NCBI GenBank assembly: GCA_945890715.1
Contig: CAMDCX010000003.1
Span: 34,705-98,704 of the forward strand
From: PVC group bacterium
Lineage (GTDB): Bacteria > Verrucomicrobiota > Kiritimatiellia > CAIKKV01 > CAITUY01
Reading direction: 5' to 3'
DNA length: 64,000 nucleotides
The translations under genes and the position numbers were made by a program. Numbering within the stretch: the stretch's first letter is position 1; every line of letters begins with the position of its first letter. Below, piece after piece: positions 41,067 to 49,440 of this stretch. The notes below the pieces were generated by a model, which had not been told where the DNA came from, did not search any database, and worked only from the letters and a program-made list of their open reading frames with translations.

Positions 41067-41375
41067 CAATATTTTTTCGTTTTTTTGATGTATGTTACAG
41101 ACACACTAAAGAATAATCATCTATATCCACGCAACTCTAATAGTATTTTTCTTAAAAAAAGAGCACCCATGTGCAAGCCCACGAGGGATATAAAGCAAGC
41201 CTCAAAACTTTATCCTCAATTCCTCCCGAAAGGGCCTTTCACGATTTTTACTGGATCCCGCCTTGACGGGATGCAGCAAAAATCGTGAAACAGTCTCTTG
41301 CATGCCATGAGCTTGTCGAATGGTCTTCATTAGTGCGAATCAGTTCAGATTAGTTGAAGTCTTCCTCTTCACCTC
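41067..41375. other. AT-rich intergenic region with a long palindrome
   Basis: This 309-bp stretch separates the GT87-like gene from the aspartic protease gene. It holds upstream sequence of the GT87-like gene (no clear -35/-10) and the palindrome at 41237-41290. No open reading frame here looks coding. Confidence 0.6.
41237..41290. repeat. Perfect 13-bp inverted repeat with nested stem
   Basis: TTTCACGATTTTT (41237-41249) and AAAAATCGTGAAA (41278-41290) are exact inverted repeats; inside, ATCCCG and CGGGAT form a second stem around CTTGA. On either strand the A/T arms could terminate transcription. The CTTGA loop recurs in the palindromes at 41804-41941. Confidence 0.75.
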
Positions 41376-41744
41376 TTACGCAACAGGCAGGGGGCCTGAG
41401 GCGACCAGCCTCTTCTTGGATGAATCAACCATGAAATTCAATCCTTCAAGAGTTCGCGCGCCGAGCAGAATCAGATCTCCAGGTTCCGCAAAGACTACTT
41501 CGTCAATAGTAAACGCCGCCCCAATACGCAGAATTGCGAACCCCACATTACGAGTAATGAGCTGTCCGTTGGCCATGACAAATTGAATGTCCTTCTTTTC
41601 TCTCGCCACACCAATAGTCTCTAATTTGGATGAGGGAGCCCAAGTGTATTCACTCCCCGTATCCACCAGCATCTTGGGAACGATTACTGATTGAGTGCGG
41701 CGAACGTGATTCTCAACTTTGCAGCCTATGTAAAATGTACCCAT
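41376..41744 (-). CDS. Clan AA retropepsin-like aspartic protease
   Basis: Small one-domain aspartic protease-like protein. The catalytic motif is PKMLVDTGSEYTWAPSS, and the flap and second-strand segments are IQFVMANGQLITRNVG and LLGARTLEGLNFMVDSS. The ATG at 41744 (MGTFYIGCKVENH) gives 122 residues; the frame upstream is read through the 41804-41941 palindrome and should not be used. Homodimerisation would be needed for activity, as in retropepsins. Role and substrate unknown. Confidence 0.8.
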   Translation of the reverse strand: MGTFYIGCKVENHVRRTQSVIVPKMLVDTGSEYTWAPSSKLETIGVAREKKDIQFVMANGQLITRNVGFAILRIGAAFTIDEVVFAEPGDLILLGARTLEGLNFMVDSSKKRLVASGPLPVA

Positions 41745-41755
41745 AACGATAAATG

Positions 41756-42493
41756 CTACGCTTTTCCCAAATTTCCACAATTTCTTTCCGCAGTCGAATC
41801 CAATTTGGAGTGCGGCGGCTTGACGCCGCTTTGTTCTTGCGCGGCTTGACGCGCTGGGTTGAAGGGGGACAAAAGCCCGCAAGGAACAGAGCCCGTCAAG
41901 CCGGGCTCTTGGAAAGCGGCGTCAAGCCGCCGCACTCCAAAACGCGGGGAGACACACTCCGGTTGAGTTTCTGAGAAATAGTGTGCCTGAAAAGCAGGAA
42001 CATTTCCTGCTTGCTCCTCAATTTTCTCCCTCCCCAGCAACAACCCAGGCCTACGGGCACCATAAAGCAATACAACCTTATTAGGGTGCTGGGGGGTTAA
42101 TCCCTCTATGAACGCCTGAAAGGCGGTAATCCTGGTTCCCCCGGCAATCAGGACAGCATCTGTCCCACCATCAACCACAAACTCACCATAAGGAAGCTTG
42201 ACCCACACTGATTTACCAACGCACAATTCCGCCTCCATGCGAGCGGTATACTTTCCTTTCACTGAGTAAATAAGGGTGAGAGCACTTCGATCCGCAGGAG
42301 AGGACGCAATCGAAAACACCCGGGACTCCGGCCAGAACCCCGAGGGATCATACTCGTCCAGCGTCAAGTGTAGGAATTGCCCGGGGAGGAAAGCAGGAAC
42401 AGCCCGCTCGGGCTTGAGCGCAACCGTATAAACCCGGTCACCGTGATTTGCGACTTGCTCAACAATACATCTGATTTTCCTGGGTGTGCTCAT
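41756..42493 (-). pseudogene. Ferredoxin-NAD(P)H reductase-like gene with repeat-derived C-terminus
   Basis: The N-terminal FAD domain (residues about 1-100: PGQFLHLTLDEYDPSGFWPE then SRVFSIASSPADRSALTLIY) and the start of the nucleotide-binding domain (GTDAVLIAGGTRITAFQAFI, KVVLLYGARRPGLLLGREKI) are normal. After residue about 180 (FSETQPE) the protein is translated from the palindrome at 41804-41941, so the expected C-terminal CGPxxM and aromatic end are missing. Either a broken gene or one with a replaced tail. 245 residues as read; ATG 42493 is preceded by CTGGA. It lies downstream of rfbH across the group II intron and could have been the RfbH electron donor. Confidence 0.7.
41804..41941. 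repeat. Four-hairpin palindromic element with CTTGA/TCAAG cores
   Basis: Outer arms 41804-41832 and 41913-41941 are exact 29-bp inverted repeats. Between them are two more GC-rich hairpins, one with GCTTGA and one with TCAAGC at its centre, so the element reads as four similar small palindromes. It supplies the last part of the reductase-like frame and the read-through upstream of the protease gene. Confidence 0.85.
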
Positions 42494-42507
42494 TCCAGAT
42501 TTTCACG

Positions 42508-44391
42508 GTAGAGTAGAGATGCCCGCTTGCGCGGGCATCCCCCTCGTCAAACCGGACGTGCAGATTTCCCGCATCCGGCTTTCCATAAGAAAATTTTGTT
42601 TCACAAGAGGCGTTCACAAGACAGTCAATCCCAGTTTGATGAGTTGCTGATGGTAGCCCAGACCTCCGGGCAGTTTATATTTCCGCTGGCTTCGACGATT
42701 GAGATGCCGGATTAGGCGTTCTTTGACATAGCAATTTATGTTCCGAAACGCCTGCCGGGGATACCCGTGCCCGTAATAGTTCGACCATCCTCGCAGTTGG
42801 CGATTGATCCTTTCTATTAGTTCCGGAATCGGTGTACAGCACTGCCGTTTATCCGTCATGGCTTTCAGCTTTACCCTTTCGCGTTTGATCGCTTTGGGCG
42901 AAGGTGAGACATTCAGATATTTCCAAGGCCGCCCTTGCAGGTCCCGGTAATACCTGAGTCCATACCCCAGAAAGTCGAGCCTTTGCCCTTCTTCCTTGAG
43001 GTTCACACAGCGCGTTTTCTCCCTGTTTATCCTCAGCCCCATCCATCCTTCCAGCTTTTCCTCGATGAACGCTTTGAGCGTATCAGGAAGTTCTCTAGTC
43101 AGGATGACAAAGTCGTCCGCGTACCTGACAATGCCGGCTGCTAGGTGTCCTCGTTTGAGTTCCTTTAGCAGCACCACCTCAAACCAATGCAGGTAGAGGT
43201 TGGCCAATAGTGGCGAAATCACGCCACCTTGCGGGGTTCCCTTGTCGTTCCGCGTCACTTTCGGGGGCTTCCCTTTCTCCGTCGCGTCTACCACCGGAGC
43301 TTTCAGCCACTGACGAATTAGCCGCAGCACACTCCCATCCACGATCCTCATCCGCAGACACTCTATGAGCTTGTCGTGCGGAATTGAATCGAAGTAGCCA
43401 GAGAGGTCTGCGTCATAGATTTCGTTCTTCCCGTCTTTCAGATGCCCTTGAATGGATCGTATCGCGTCCTGTGCCGACCGCCCTGGCCGATAACCATAGG
43501 AACAGTCGTTGAAGTCTGCCTCAAATATCGGCTCGATAATGAGTTTGACCGCCATTTGCACAACCCGATCTTTAATGGTCGGGATGCCTAATGGCCGCAA
43601 CTTTCCATTCTCTTTCTCAATGTACACCCTACGAACAGGCTTGGCTCTATAGGTCTTCTCCTTCAGCTCCTTTTCCAGCTCGCCAAGAAAGCGTTCAACC
43701 CCGCCTTCCTGCTGTTCAATCTGTTCGAATGTCACTCGATCCACACCGGGCGCACCTTTATTCCGGCGAACCAGTTTCCAGGCCCACTTCAATGTATCCG
43801 GATGAGTGACCAGACTGTACAGGCTGTAAAACCGATACTTCTTCTCCTGCTTTGCCTTTTCGCTTAGCGTCTGTCTCCACGCAACGAGTTTCAGGGGCAT
43901 TCCGGGCTCCGTTATTATCGGCTCCCAGTCATCCCAATATTCTGTCGTAGATGTTTCCATCCATCAGCCCTTTGCGTCTTCTGACTTAGCTTTTCTTATG
44001 CAGAGGCCCTTCGCTCCACGGTCGTTACCCGCTTCATCACTACTACGGCCTCCTCCGCATCCGCCGTTGTTGTCCGGCGGGTTTTCCCAAGTTCCTGGCA
44101 GAACTGTCCGGGCGCGCTATCCTTCTCTACCCCGTCGTGTGCCGTCCGGCTCATTCCCGTTCTTTGTTGGACAGCTTCTGGTTTCAGACTCTTCGACATC
44201 CTGACCACACGAAATTGGCGTCACGAGGCTTAAACAAAGGTTCACTTGCGTTATGGCTCACCCGTTTGCAGACATGAAGCTTCATCCGGTTAGTTGCCCT
44301 TCCAAATGTCCATGCTGCTACTCATCTACGGTCATTTCATGAGACAAACACCTTTCAGTTTGTTAGTTCTGCCAAGCTTTGCTTGGCGCAC
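42508..44391 (-). mobile_element. Group II intron, complete
   Basis: The 5' end GTGCGCC at 44391 fits the group II consensus. It is followed by domain I-type sequence (CTAACCGGATGAAGCTTCAT, GGGTGAGCCATAACGCAAG), the maturase ORF in domain IV, domain V at about 42549-42581 (AAAGCCGGATGCGG stem with the AGC triad), domain VI hairpin 42518-42539 and the 3' end CTACTCTAC at 42508. Length 1884 bp. Inserted in the arm of a palindromic repeat between rfbH and the reductase-like gene; it looks recent because all RNA domains and the ORF are intact. Confidence 0.87.
42614..43960 (-). CDS. ltrA: Group II intron reverse transcriptase/maturase
   Basis: Assists splicing and retromobility of its host intron. 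RT domains: [86 protein letters not shown] and the catalytic RYADDFVIL. The maturase X domain ends in [20 protein letters not shown]. 448 residues; no HNH endonuclease domain follows, so mobility probably targets structured or replicating DNA. ATG start within domain IV. Confidence 0.96.
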   Translation of the reverse strand: METSTTEYWDDWEPIITEPGMPLKLVAWRQTLSEKAKQEKKYRFYSLYSLVTHPDTLKWAWKLVRRNKGAPGVDRVTFEQIEQQEGGVERFLGELEKELKEKTYRAKPVRRVYIEKENGKLRPLGIPTIKDRVVQMAVKLIIEPIFEADFNDCSYGYRPGRSAQDAIRSIQGHLKDGKNEIYDADLSGYFDSIPHDKLIECLRMRIVDGSVLRLIRQWLKAPVVDATEKGKPPKVTRNDKGTPQGGVISPLLANLYLHWFEVVLLKELKRGHLAAGIVRYADDFVILTRELPDTLKAFIEEKLEGWMGLRINREKTRCVNLKEEGQRLDFLGYGLRYYRDLQGRPWKYLNVSPSPKAIKRERVKLKAMTDKRQCCTPIPELIERINRQLRGWSNYYGHGYPRQAFRNINCYVKERLIRHLNRRSQRKYKLPGGLGYHQQLIKLGLTVL

Positions 44392-44478
44392 CGAAGCCGC
44401 GAAAGGGATTATTTCTATTGTTCTCTACCATGACTATTCCCCGGTTTTCATCTTCGTGTCTTCGCGCCTTCGCGTGAA
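44392..44478. repeat. Palindromic repeat of TTCACGCGAAG type split by the group II intron
   Basis: The outer arm at 44460-44478 reads (minus strand) TTCACGCGAAGGCGCGAAG. The other arm is CTTTCGCGGCTTCG at 44392-44405, completed across the intron by CGTGAA at 42502-42507. Joined, the arms match at 17 of 18 positions. The repeat lies just after the rfbH stop. Confidence 0.75.
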
Positions 44479-44507
44479 CCAATCTTCATTTTCATTTCCC
44501 GAATGCC

Positions 44508-45821
44508 TTATCGGCCCTTCACAAAATCACCAAAACTCCCGGCCATGTATTGGAGATGAGCGTCGGTCAACCCAGGATACACACCGATGAAAAAGGTGTT
44601 CGTCGTAATAAGATCCGTATTCAAAAGGTCACCGACAATCCGGCACGGAATTCCCTCGAACGCCGGATGACGCAACAGATTGCCGCTAAACAGATTTCGC
44701 GTCTCAATCTTCCGGCTCTCCAGGAATTGCGTCAGGTCATTCCGGGTAAACCCGGCTTCCTCCCGAACTGTGATCGGAAAAGCAAACCAGGCGGGATCCG
44801 ATTTCGGTGTCGCTTTGGGTAAAATTAACTGCCCCTCAAAAGGCTTGAGCATGCTGGTCAATTGAGTGAAGTTCTCCTTGCGACGCGCCACAAATCCATC
44901 CAGCTTTTTCAACTGCGCACACCCAATGGCCGCCTGCATATCCGTCACCTTGAGATTGTAGCCAATATGACTGTACACATACTTGTGGTCATATCCGGCA
45001 GGCAGGGTTCCAAACTGCTGACTGAACCGCTTTCCACAGGTATTGTTCTCACCCCCCGCGCAGTAACAATCACGTCCCCAATCTCTGAATGAGCGCGCGA
45101 TACGAGCCAGTTCGTCATCGTTTGTCACCACACAACCGCCCTCGCCCATCGTAATATGGTGAGCTGGATAGAACGAATGAGAGGCAAGATGACCGAACGA
45201 GCCCGTCAACTTTTCCCGGTAAAGAGAGCCCAGAGCATCACAGTTGTCCTCAATCACCCAGAGATCATGCTTTTTCGCCAACTCCAAAACACAGTCCAGA
45301 TCAAAGGGAACTCCCAGCGTATGCGCCATCATGATCGCGCGTGTTTTCGGCCCGATGGCCGCAGCAATTCGCTCCGGAATGGCGGTGTAGTCACCCAGAT
45401 TGACATCAATAAAAACGGGCACCAAATTATTCTGAAGAATCGGCGCCAGAGTCGTGGGAAAGCCCGCCGCCACCGTCAACACTTCATCGCCCGGCTTAAG
45501 CCTGCGCGCCCCCAACTTGGGCGACGTCAGAGTCGTCAGCGCAATGAGGTTTGCAGAGGATCCTGAATTGACCAGCAGAGCATTAGAAACCCCCAACTTA
45601 TCCGCAAAATCTGCCTCAAATTCTTCGGAATACCGCCCGGCTGTCAGAAAAAAATCTAAACTGGAATCGATCAAGTTGTGCAATTCATCGGCATCAAATA
45701 CGCGACCGGCGTAGTGAACAAGGTCGTTCCCGGGCGAAAAGGGCGCCTTCGTGAACTTCTCGGAACAATACACTTCAACTAATTTTAAGATCTCTGCGCG
45801 CAACTCATTCGGATTAGCCAT
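44508..45821 (-). CDS. rfbH: RfbH-type CDP-4-dehydro-6-deoxyglucose 3-dehydrase (E1)
   Basis: PMP- and [2Fe-2S]-dependent DegT-fold enzyme that removes the 3-hydroxyl in 3,6-dideoxyhexose synthesis for O-antigen-type glycans. The catalytic lysine of aminotransferases is replaced by histidine (SHSFYPAHHITMGEGG), and the cluster cysteines are seen as EDNCDALGS plus DCYCAGGENNTCGK, with the C-x-C-x7-C spacing known for E1. 437 residues, ATG start. The enzyme needs a reductase; the nearby reductase-like gene is damaged and lacks a ferredoxin domain. No rfbF or rfbG homologues are in the window. Confidence 0.93.
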   Translation of the reverse strand: MANPNELRAEILKLVEVYCSEKFTKAPFSPGNDLVHYAGRVFDADELHNLIDSSLDFFLTAGRYSEEFEADFADKLGVSNALLVNSGSSANLIALTTLTSPKLGARRLKPGDEVLTVAAGFPTTLAPILQNNLVPVFIDVNLGDYTAIPERIAAAIGPKTRAIMMAHTLGVPFDLDCVLELAKKHDLWVIEDNCDALGSLYREKLTGSFGHLASHSFYPAHHITMGEGGCVVTNDDELARIARSFRDWGRDCYCAGGENNTCGKRFSQQFGTLPAGYDHKYVYSHIGYNLKVTDMQAAIGCAQLKKLDGFVARRKENFTQLTSMLKPFEGQLILPKATPKSDPAWFAFPITVREEAGFTRNDLTQFLESRKIETRNLFSGNLLRHPAFEGIPCRIVGDLLNTDLITTNTFFIGVYPGLTDAHLQYMAGSFGDFVKGR

Positions 45822-45856
45822 AATTTGAGCTTCCCTTGAATTTAAACCTGCGCATA

Positions 45857-45949
45857 ACCCCCTCTCCCTTTAGGAGAGAGGGTTGGGGTGAGGGTGTTCA
45901 GATCCTGGATAATACCCTCACCCTTTCCCTCTCCCCCAAGGGGAGAGAG
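45857..45949. repeat. CCCTCTCCC/GGGAGAGGG palindromic repeat
   Basis: CCCTCTCCCTTTAGGAGAGA and, inverted, CCCTCTCCCCCAAGGGGAGA flank GGGTGAGGG/CCCTCACCC units, giving a nested palindrome that fills the gap between the GT2-flippase gene and rfbH. A shorter relative lies at 54388-54426. Confidence 0.75.
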
Positions 45950-45970
45950 AAAAGAGCACTACACAATAAT

Positions 45971-48067
45971 TTATTTTCCGCGTCCCCGCACAGTCAGCAG
46001 ACCGCCCAACAACGCAACCACTGACATCCCGCCCAGCACGCCAACCACTTGGAAAAGCGTCTCGTGCCAGCGCATCACGCCCAACACATAACCGCCCGCA
46101 CATAAATACAACGGAATCATGATCCTGAACCGCCGCTGGGCGAGTTCATAATTCATCAGCACCGTCAAGAGCGTCAGGGGTGCCAGAGCAAGCGCCATGC
46201 ACCTTAGGATATTGGCCTGGCCGGGATGAATTTCCTTGGACAAAATCCCCAGCAAAAATTCCGGAAATGCCAGACAAACCAACCCGATGCCGCCTCCGAG
46301 CAAAGCGGTCAGAATCATGGCCTTGATCAAGGTCCGGTGATTGGCACGGGAGGATTCGCCCACGGATGTCACCTTGGGAAACATAGCGGAACAAACAGGG
46401 CCGGGCAGGAAAAAGGCCATTCGTGCCCACATCGTTGCCTTCGAAAAAGCACCCGCTTCCTCAGGCGTGAAGTAGTATTTCACCAGCAGAACATCCGCAC
46501 TCGTCAGGACACCAAACGCCGTGACCGTCATCATGTACCCCCCCATATAGGAATACAAACCTGCCGGACGCTCCACTGTCTTCCAATGCCGACCCAGAAG
46601 CGAGAGGCAGACGGCTAAGGACAACACTACCGAGATCAGGATCCCGACCATATTGGCTGCCAACCCGCCCATTGCACCCAGTCCCAGCAGAGCCAGAATA
46701 ATCCCCAGCACCAGCCGCAGCAAAGTCCACCCATTCCCGATCAACGCAACCCACTCAAAGGCCTGCATCCCCGACAATACCCCTGAAGCCACCGATCCCA
46801 GCATCATCAGCACAATGGTTCCCGCGGCCAGATAAACCGGTCCTGGCGAATCCAGCTTGAACGCTCCCATCACGTCATGACGCCACAACACGACCATCAG
46901 CACAATCAGCACCGCAGGCAGCAGCAAATCCCGAAACAGCCCCACCATCATGGCAATAATTTTTTCCTGCTTTTCTTGCGCCGTGAAAAGCGCCGTGAAA
47001 TGGGTCACCGCCCCACTCAACGCACTGAGCGGCATGCTCAACATCATCAGGGCGCTTAAGGTCGCAAATAGCACCCCGTATTCCGCATTACCCAGCATTC
47101 GCGCCATGATAATCTGGAAGAGCATATTGCAAATATTGCCGAACTGGGCTCCTATAAACAAAACCAGACTGTGGGTAATCAGATGATCCCGCGCTTCCCC
47201 CACAGGATGAATCCAGGGACCCACAAATCCATACAGCTTCACCACCCAGCTAAACGGCGAATAGATCAGCCGCAACCGGACAAGCGCCATCATCATCTCC
47301 GTCGAAGCTTTTCCGACCTGAATCTTGGAGCCCTCAACATCATGCCAGGTTGTGGGGATTTCCTTGATGGCATACCCCGCCCGCCGCAATTGAAAAAGCA
47401 AATCGACATCAAAGGCCCACCGGGTAATCCCCAGATGCGGCAAAATGGCCTGAATCGCCTCTCGTCGCATTAATTTGGCGCCGCATTGGGTATCGGTGAG
47501 CCGTAACCCGAACAGGGTACGGGTCATCAGATTGAAAATCCGAGAGGCCAGTCGGCGGTCAAAGGATTGGCGGGGACTAACCTGAGACCCTCTGGCCCAG
47601 CGGGAGGCAATAATCCCCCCCGCCTCACCGATATTCTCGACCAAGTCATGAAAGGCTTCCGGCGGTGTGGAGCCATCGGCATCCACAAAGCCAATCAGAT
47701 CCCCCTTTGCCTGGCGGAACCCGACCATCAACGCCCCCCCCTTGCCGATGGGCTCGGGTTCGACGATAGTCCGGACAACTCCTTGAAAAGCACCTGCGGC
47801 CGCCGAGGCCGGCGGCCCTCCCTCAAGAACCGTTCCCATTGAATTCGGGAGGGCCAGCGGCCTCGCTGGCCGCCCTTTTGGATCGCAGGAATACTTAGCC
47901 GCAAAATCCGCCACAACCGCTTCGGTCTTATCCGTTGAACCGTTGATCACGATCAAAAATTCAACATCCGAGCCGTATCGGGAGGTGAAATAGGGAAGGT
48001 AGGCCTCCAACATGGGCCCTATCCGGTGCTCTTCATTATGGGCAGGAACAACTATCGAAAGCCGCAT
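45971..48067 (-). CDS. GT2 glycosyltransferase fused to Wzx/MATE-like flippase
   Basis: Two-part protein. Residues 1-about 280 form a GT2 domain of the ALG5/dolichyl-phosphate glucosyltransferase type (MRLSIVVPAHNEEHRIGPML, LIGFVDADGSTPPEAF, DTQCGAKLMRR, TWHDVEGSKIQV). From about 305 to the end there are some 12 hydrophobic helices like polysaccharide exporters of the MVF/Wzx group. Residues about 61-97 come from an in-frame palindrome (47797-47872); without it AKYS would run into VRTIVEPEPIGKGGA as in relatives. Start ATG 48067 (or 48076); the open frame above it runs through a repeat. About 698 residues. The fusion suggests synthesis and export of one lipid-linked glycan. Confidence 0.85.
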   Translation of the reverse strand: MRLSIVVPAHNEEHRIGPMLEAYLPYFTSRYGSDVEFLIVINGSTDKTEAVVADFAAKYSCDPKGRPARPLALPNSMGTVLEGGPPASAAAGAFQGVVRTIVEPEPIGKGGALMVGFRQAKGDLIGFVDADGSTPPEAFHDLVENIGEAGGIIASRWARGSQVSPRQSFDRRLASRIFNLMTRTLFGLRLTDTQCGAKLMRREAIQAILPHLGITRWAFDVDLLFQLRRAGYAIKEIPTTWHDVEGSKIQVGKASTEMMMALVRLRLIYSPFSWVVKLYGFVGPWIHPVGEARDHLITHSLVLFIGAQFGNICNMLFQIIMARMLGNAEYGVLFATLSALMMLSMPLSALSGAVTHFTALFTAQEKQEKIIAMMVGLFRDLLLPAVLIVLMVVLWRHDVMGAFKLDSPGPVYLAAGTIVLMMLGSVASGVLSGMQAFEWVALIGNGWTLLRLVLGIILALLGLGAMGGLAANMVGILISVVLSLAVCLSLLGRHWKTVERPAGLYSYMGGYMMTVTAFGVLTSADVLLVKYYFTPEEAGAFSKATMWARMAFFLPGPVCSAMFPKVTSVGESSRANHRTLIKAMILTALLGGGIGLVCLAFPEFLLGILSKEIHPGQANILRCMALALAPLTLLTVLMNYELAQRRFRIMIPLYLCAGGYVLGVMRWHETLFQVVGVLGGMSVVALLGGLLTVRGRGK
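47797..47872. repeat. GC-rich palindrome inserted in frame in the GT2-flippase gene
   Basis: Arms 47797-47822 and 47847-47872 match as inverted repeats at 22 of 26 positions, with GAGGCC/GGCCTC near the centre of each. The insert adds about 36 residues between the GT2 first helix region and the VRTIVEPEP strand. Confidence 0.8.
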
Positions 48068-48116
48068 GCGAAGCATGATGCCAGAAGGACCCCAACAGGA
48101 ACAGGAAGAAGTTTTA

Positions 48117-48401
48117 AGATTTACCACGGAGTCGACGGAGGGCTGAGAGAGAGGAAAACGAAAAGAAGAAAATGTTGCGGCATTTGTATGCGGCGAGTAC
48201 ACCGCATAAAAATGCCGCAACACCGTTCCTGGAGAAGAGGAGAGGGTTTCAATAGTGCGAAGCACTTTTATTAATGCTTCTCGAATTTTCCTTCCAGAGA
48301 GGCGTTGCGCGATTTTTTCAAATGGAGTACTCACCATTTGAAAAAATCGTGCAACATTTCTTTCTCTCTCCCATTCCCCTCCGAGTCTCCGTGGTAAATC
48401 T
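48117..48401. repeat. Composite double-hairpin element, copy A
   Basis: Ends in terminal inverted repeats GATTTACCACGGAG and CTCCGTGGTAAATC. Inside are hairpin 1 (48173-48222, 20 of 21 pairs, loop CGAGTACA) and hairpin 2 (48304-48355, 21 of 22 pairs, loop AGTACTCA). With its flanks it fills the 345 bp between the GT2-flippase and Dpm1-like genes and contains no credible gene. Confidence 0.88.
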
Positions 48402-48412
48402 TCTCTTTCAGG

Positions 48413-49135
48413 CTAGTTTTTTCGCCAGGTCAGTCTCAGGGATGTCAGGTAGAGGAGATGACGGAGGCCGTTGAAGATTTCGAAGGGGGGGATTTTGGAG
48501 GCGCCCGCCCTCCGGTCGGCAAAACAAATCGGCACTTCGGCCATGCGGGCTCCCACACGGGAAAGCCGGAACACAATTTCCATGAAAAAACTGTAGCCAT
48601 TGGATTTGATCTTCCCCAAATCCACCCGACGCAGGAACTCAACGTCAAATGCCCGGAACGATGTCGTCATCTCGTGAAGAGGGATGCCCAGCAACCGCCG
48701 CGCCCACCAATTGGCCCAGATACTGATCACGCGCCGATACCCCGTATAGTTGCAGGAGCCACCCTTCATGTAGCGGGAGCCTGTCACAAAATCCACACCC
48801 TCAAGGGCTTTCAGGAGTCTCGGGATATCGTTCGGATCATGCGAAAAATCAGCATCCATGGTCACCAACGCCGCGTAATGCTGCTGTTCGGCATATGCCA
48901 TGGCCAACTCGTGGGCGCTGCCCAAACCCATTTTCCCGGGCCTGTGAATAACCTTGAGCCGGGAATGGGTAGTCGCCAACTCATCCAGACGCCGCCCCGT
49001 TCCATCCGGTGAGTTATCGTCCACCACCAGCATTTCATACCCGGGATCCAGCCCCAGAATCGCCGTGCATAACGGAACGATGTTCTCGCCCTCGTTATAC
49101 GTCGCCGTAAATATGAGCGTCTTCTTCCCCATCAT
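48413..49135 (-). CDS. Dpm1-like polyprenol monophosphomannose/glucose synthase (GT2)
   Basis: Transfers a sugar from a nucleotide donor to polyprenyl phosphate. LIFTATYNEGENIVPLCTAI, VVDDNSPDGTG, VTMDADFSHDPNDIPRLL (DxD-like) and FVTGSRYMKGGS are classic Dpm1 motifs; there is no C-terminal membrane domain. 240 residues; ATG 49135 has AGGAG five nucleotides upstream. The gene is bracketed by direct copies A and B of the composite element, so it may have moved or duplicated with them. Confidence 0.93.
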   Translation of the reverse strand: MMGKKTLIFTATYNEGENIVPLCTAILGLDPGYEMLVVDDNSPDGTGRRLDELATTHSRLKVIHRPGKMGLGSAHELAMAYAEQQHYAALVTMDADFSHDPNDIPRLLKALEGVDFVTGSRYMKGGSCNYTGYRRVISIWANWWARRLLGIPLHEMTTSFRAFDVEFLRRVDLGKIKSNGYSFFMEIVFRLSRVGARMAEVPICFADRRAGASKIPPFEIFNGLRHLLYLTSLRLTWRKN

Positions 49136-49155
49136 TAAACTCCTAAGAGAAGAGA

Positions 49156-49434
49156 AGATTTACCACGGAGAGGCGGAGGGTTGCGAGAGAGAAAGACGAA
49201 AAAAGAAAATGTTGCGGCATTTGTATGCGGTGAGTACTCCGCATACAAATGCCGCAACACCATTCTGGAGAAGAGGAGAGGGTTTTAATAGTGCGAGACA
49301 ATACTTATGCTCTTCGGATTTTCCTTCCGGAGAGGTGTTGCGCGATTTTTTCAAATGGAGTACTCACCATTTGAAAAAATCGCACAACATTTTCTTCTCT
49401 CCCTCATCCCCCTCCGCCTCTCCGTGGTATAATC
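49156..49434. repeat. Composite double-hairpin element, copy B
   Basis: Same orientation as copy A. Terminal repeats at 49156-49170 and 49420-49434; hairpin 1 at 49210-49259 is a perfect 21-bp stem with loop TGAGTACT; hairpin 2 at 49336-49389 has 22 of 23 pairs with loop AGTACTCA. The two loops are exact reverse complements. It ends 6 bp from the pckG stop codon and holds no gene. Confidence 0.9.
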
Positions 49435-49440
49435 TTTTCT

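Noticed and set aside
41376-43960. LTR-type retroelement, because a retropepsin-like protease lies near a reverse transcriptase
   Set aside because: The RT is a group II maturase inside a complete intron with domains V and VI; the protease lies outside the intron beyond another gene.
42614-43960. Retron or diversity-generating reverse transcriptase
   Set aside because: The maturase X domain, group II ends and RNA domains are all present; no template/variable repeat or msr-msd structure was seen.
48077-48337. 90-residue N-terminal extension of the GT2-flippase protein
   Set aside because: It is the open frame through composite element copy A; the GT2 domain begins at the ATG near 48067.
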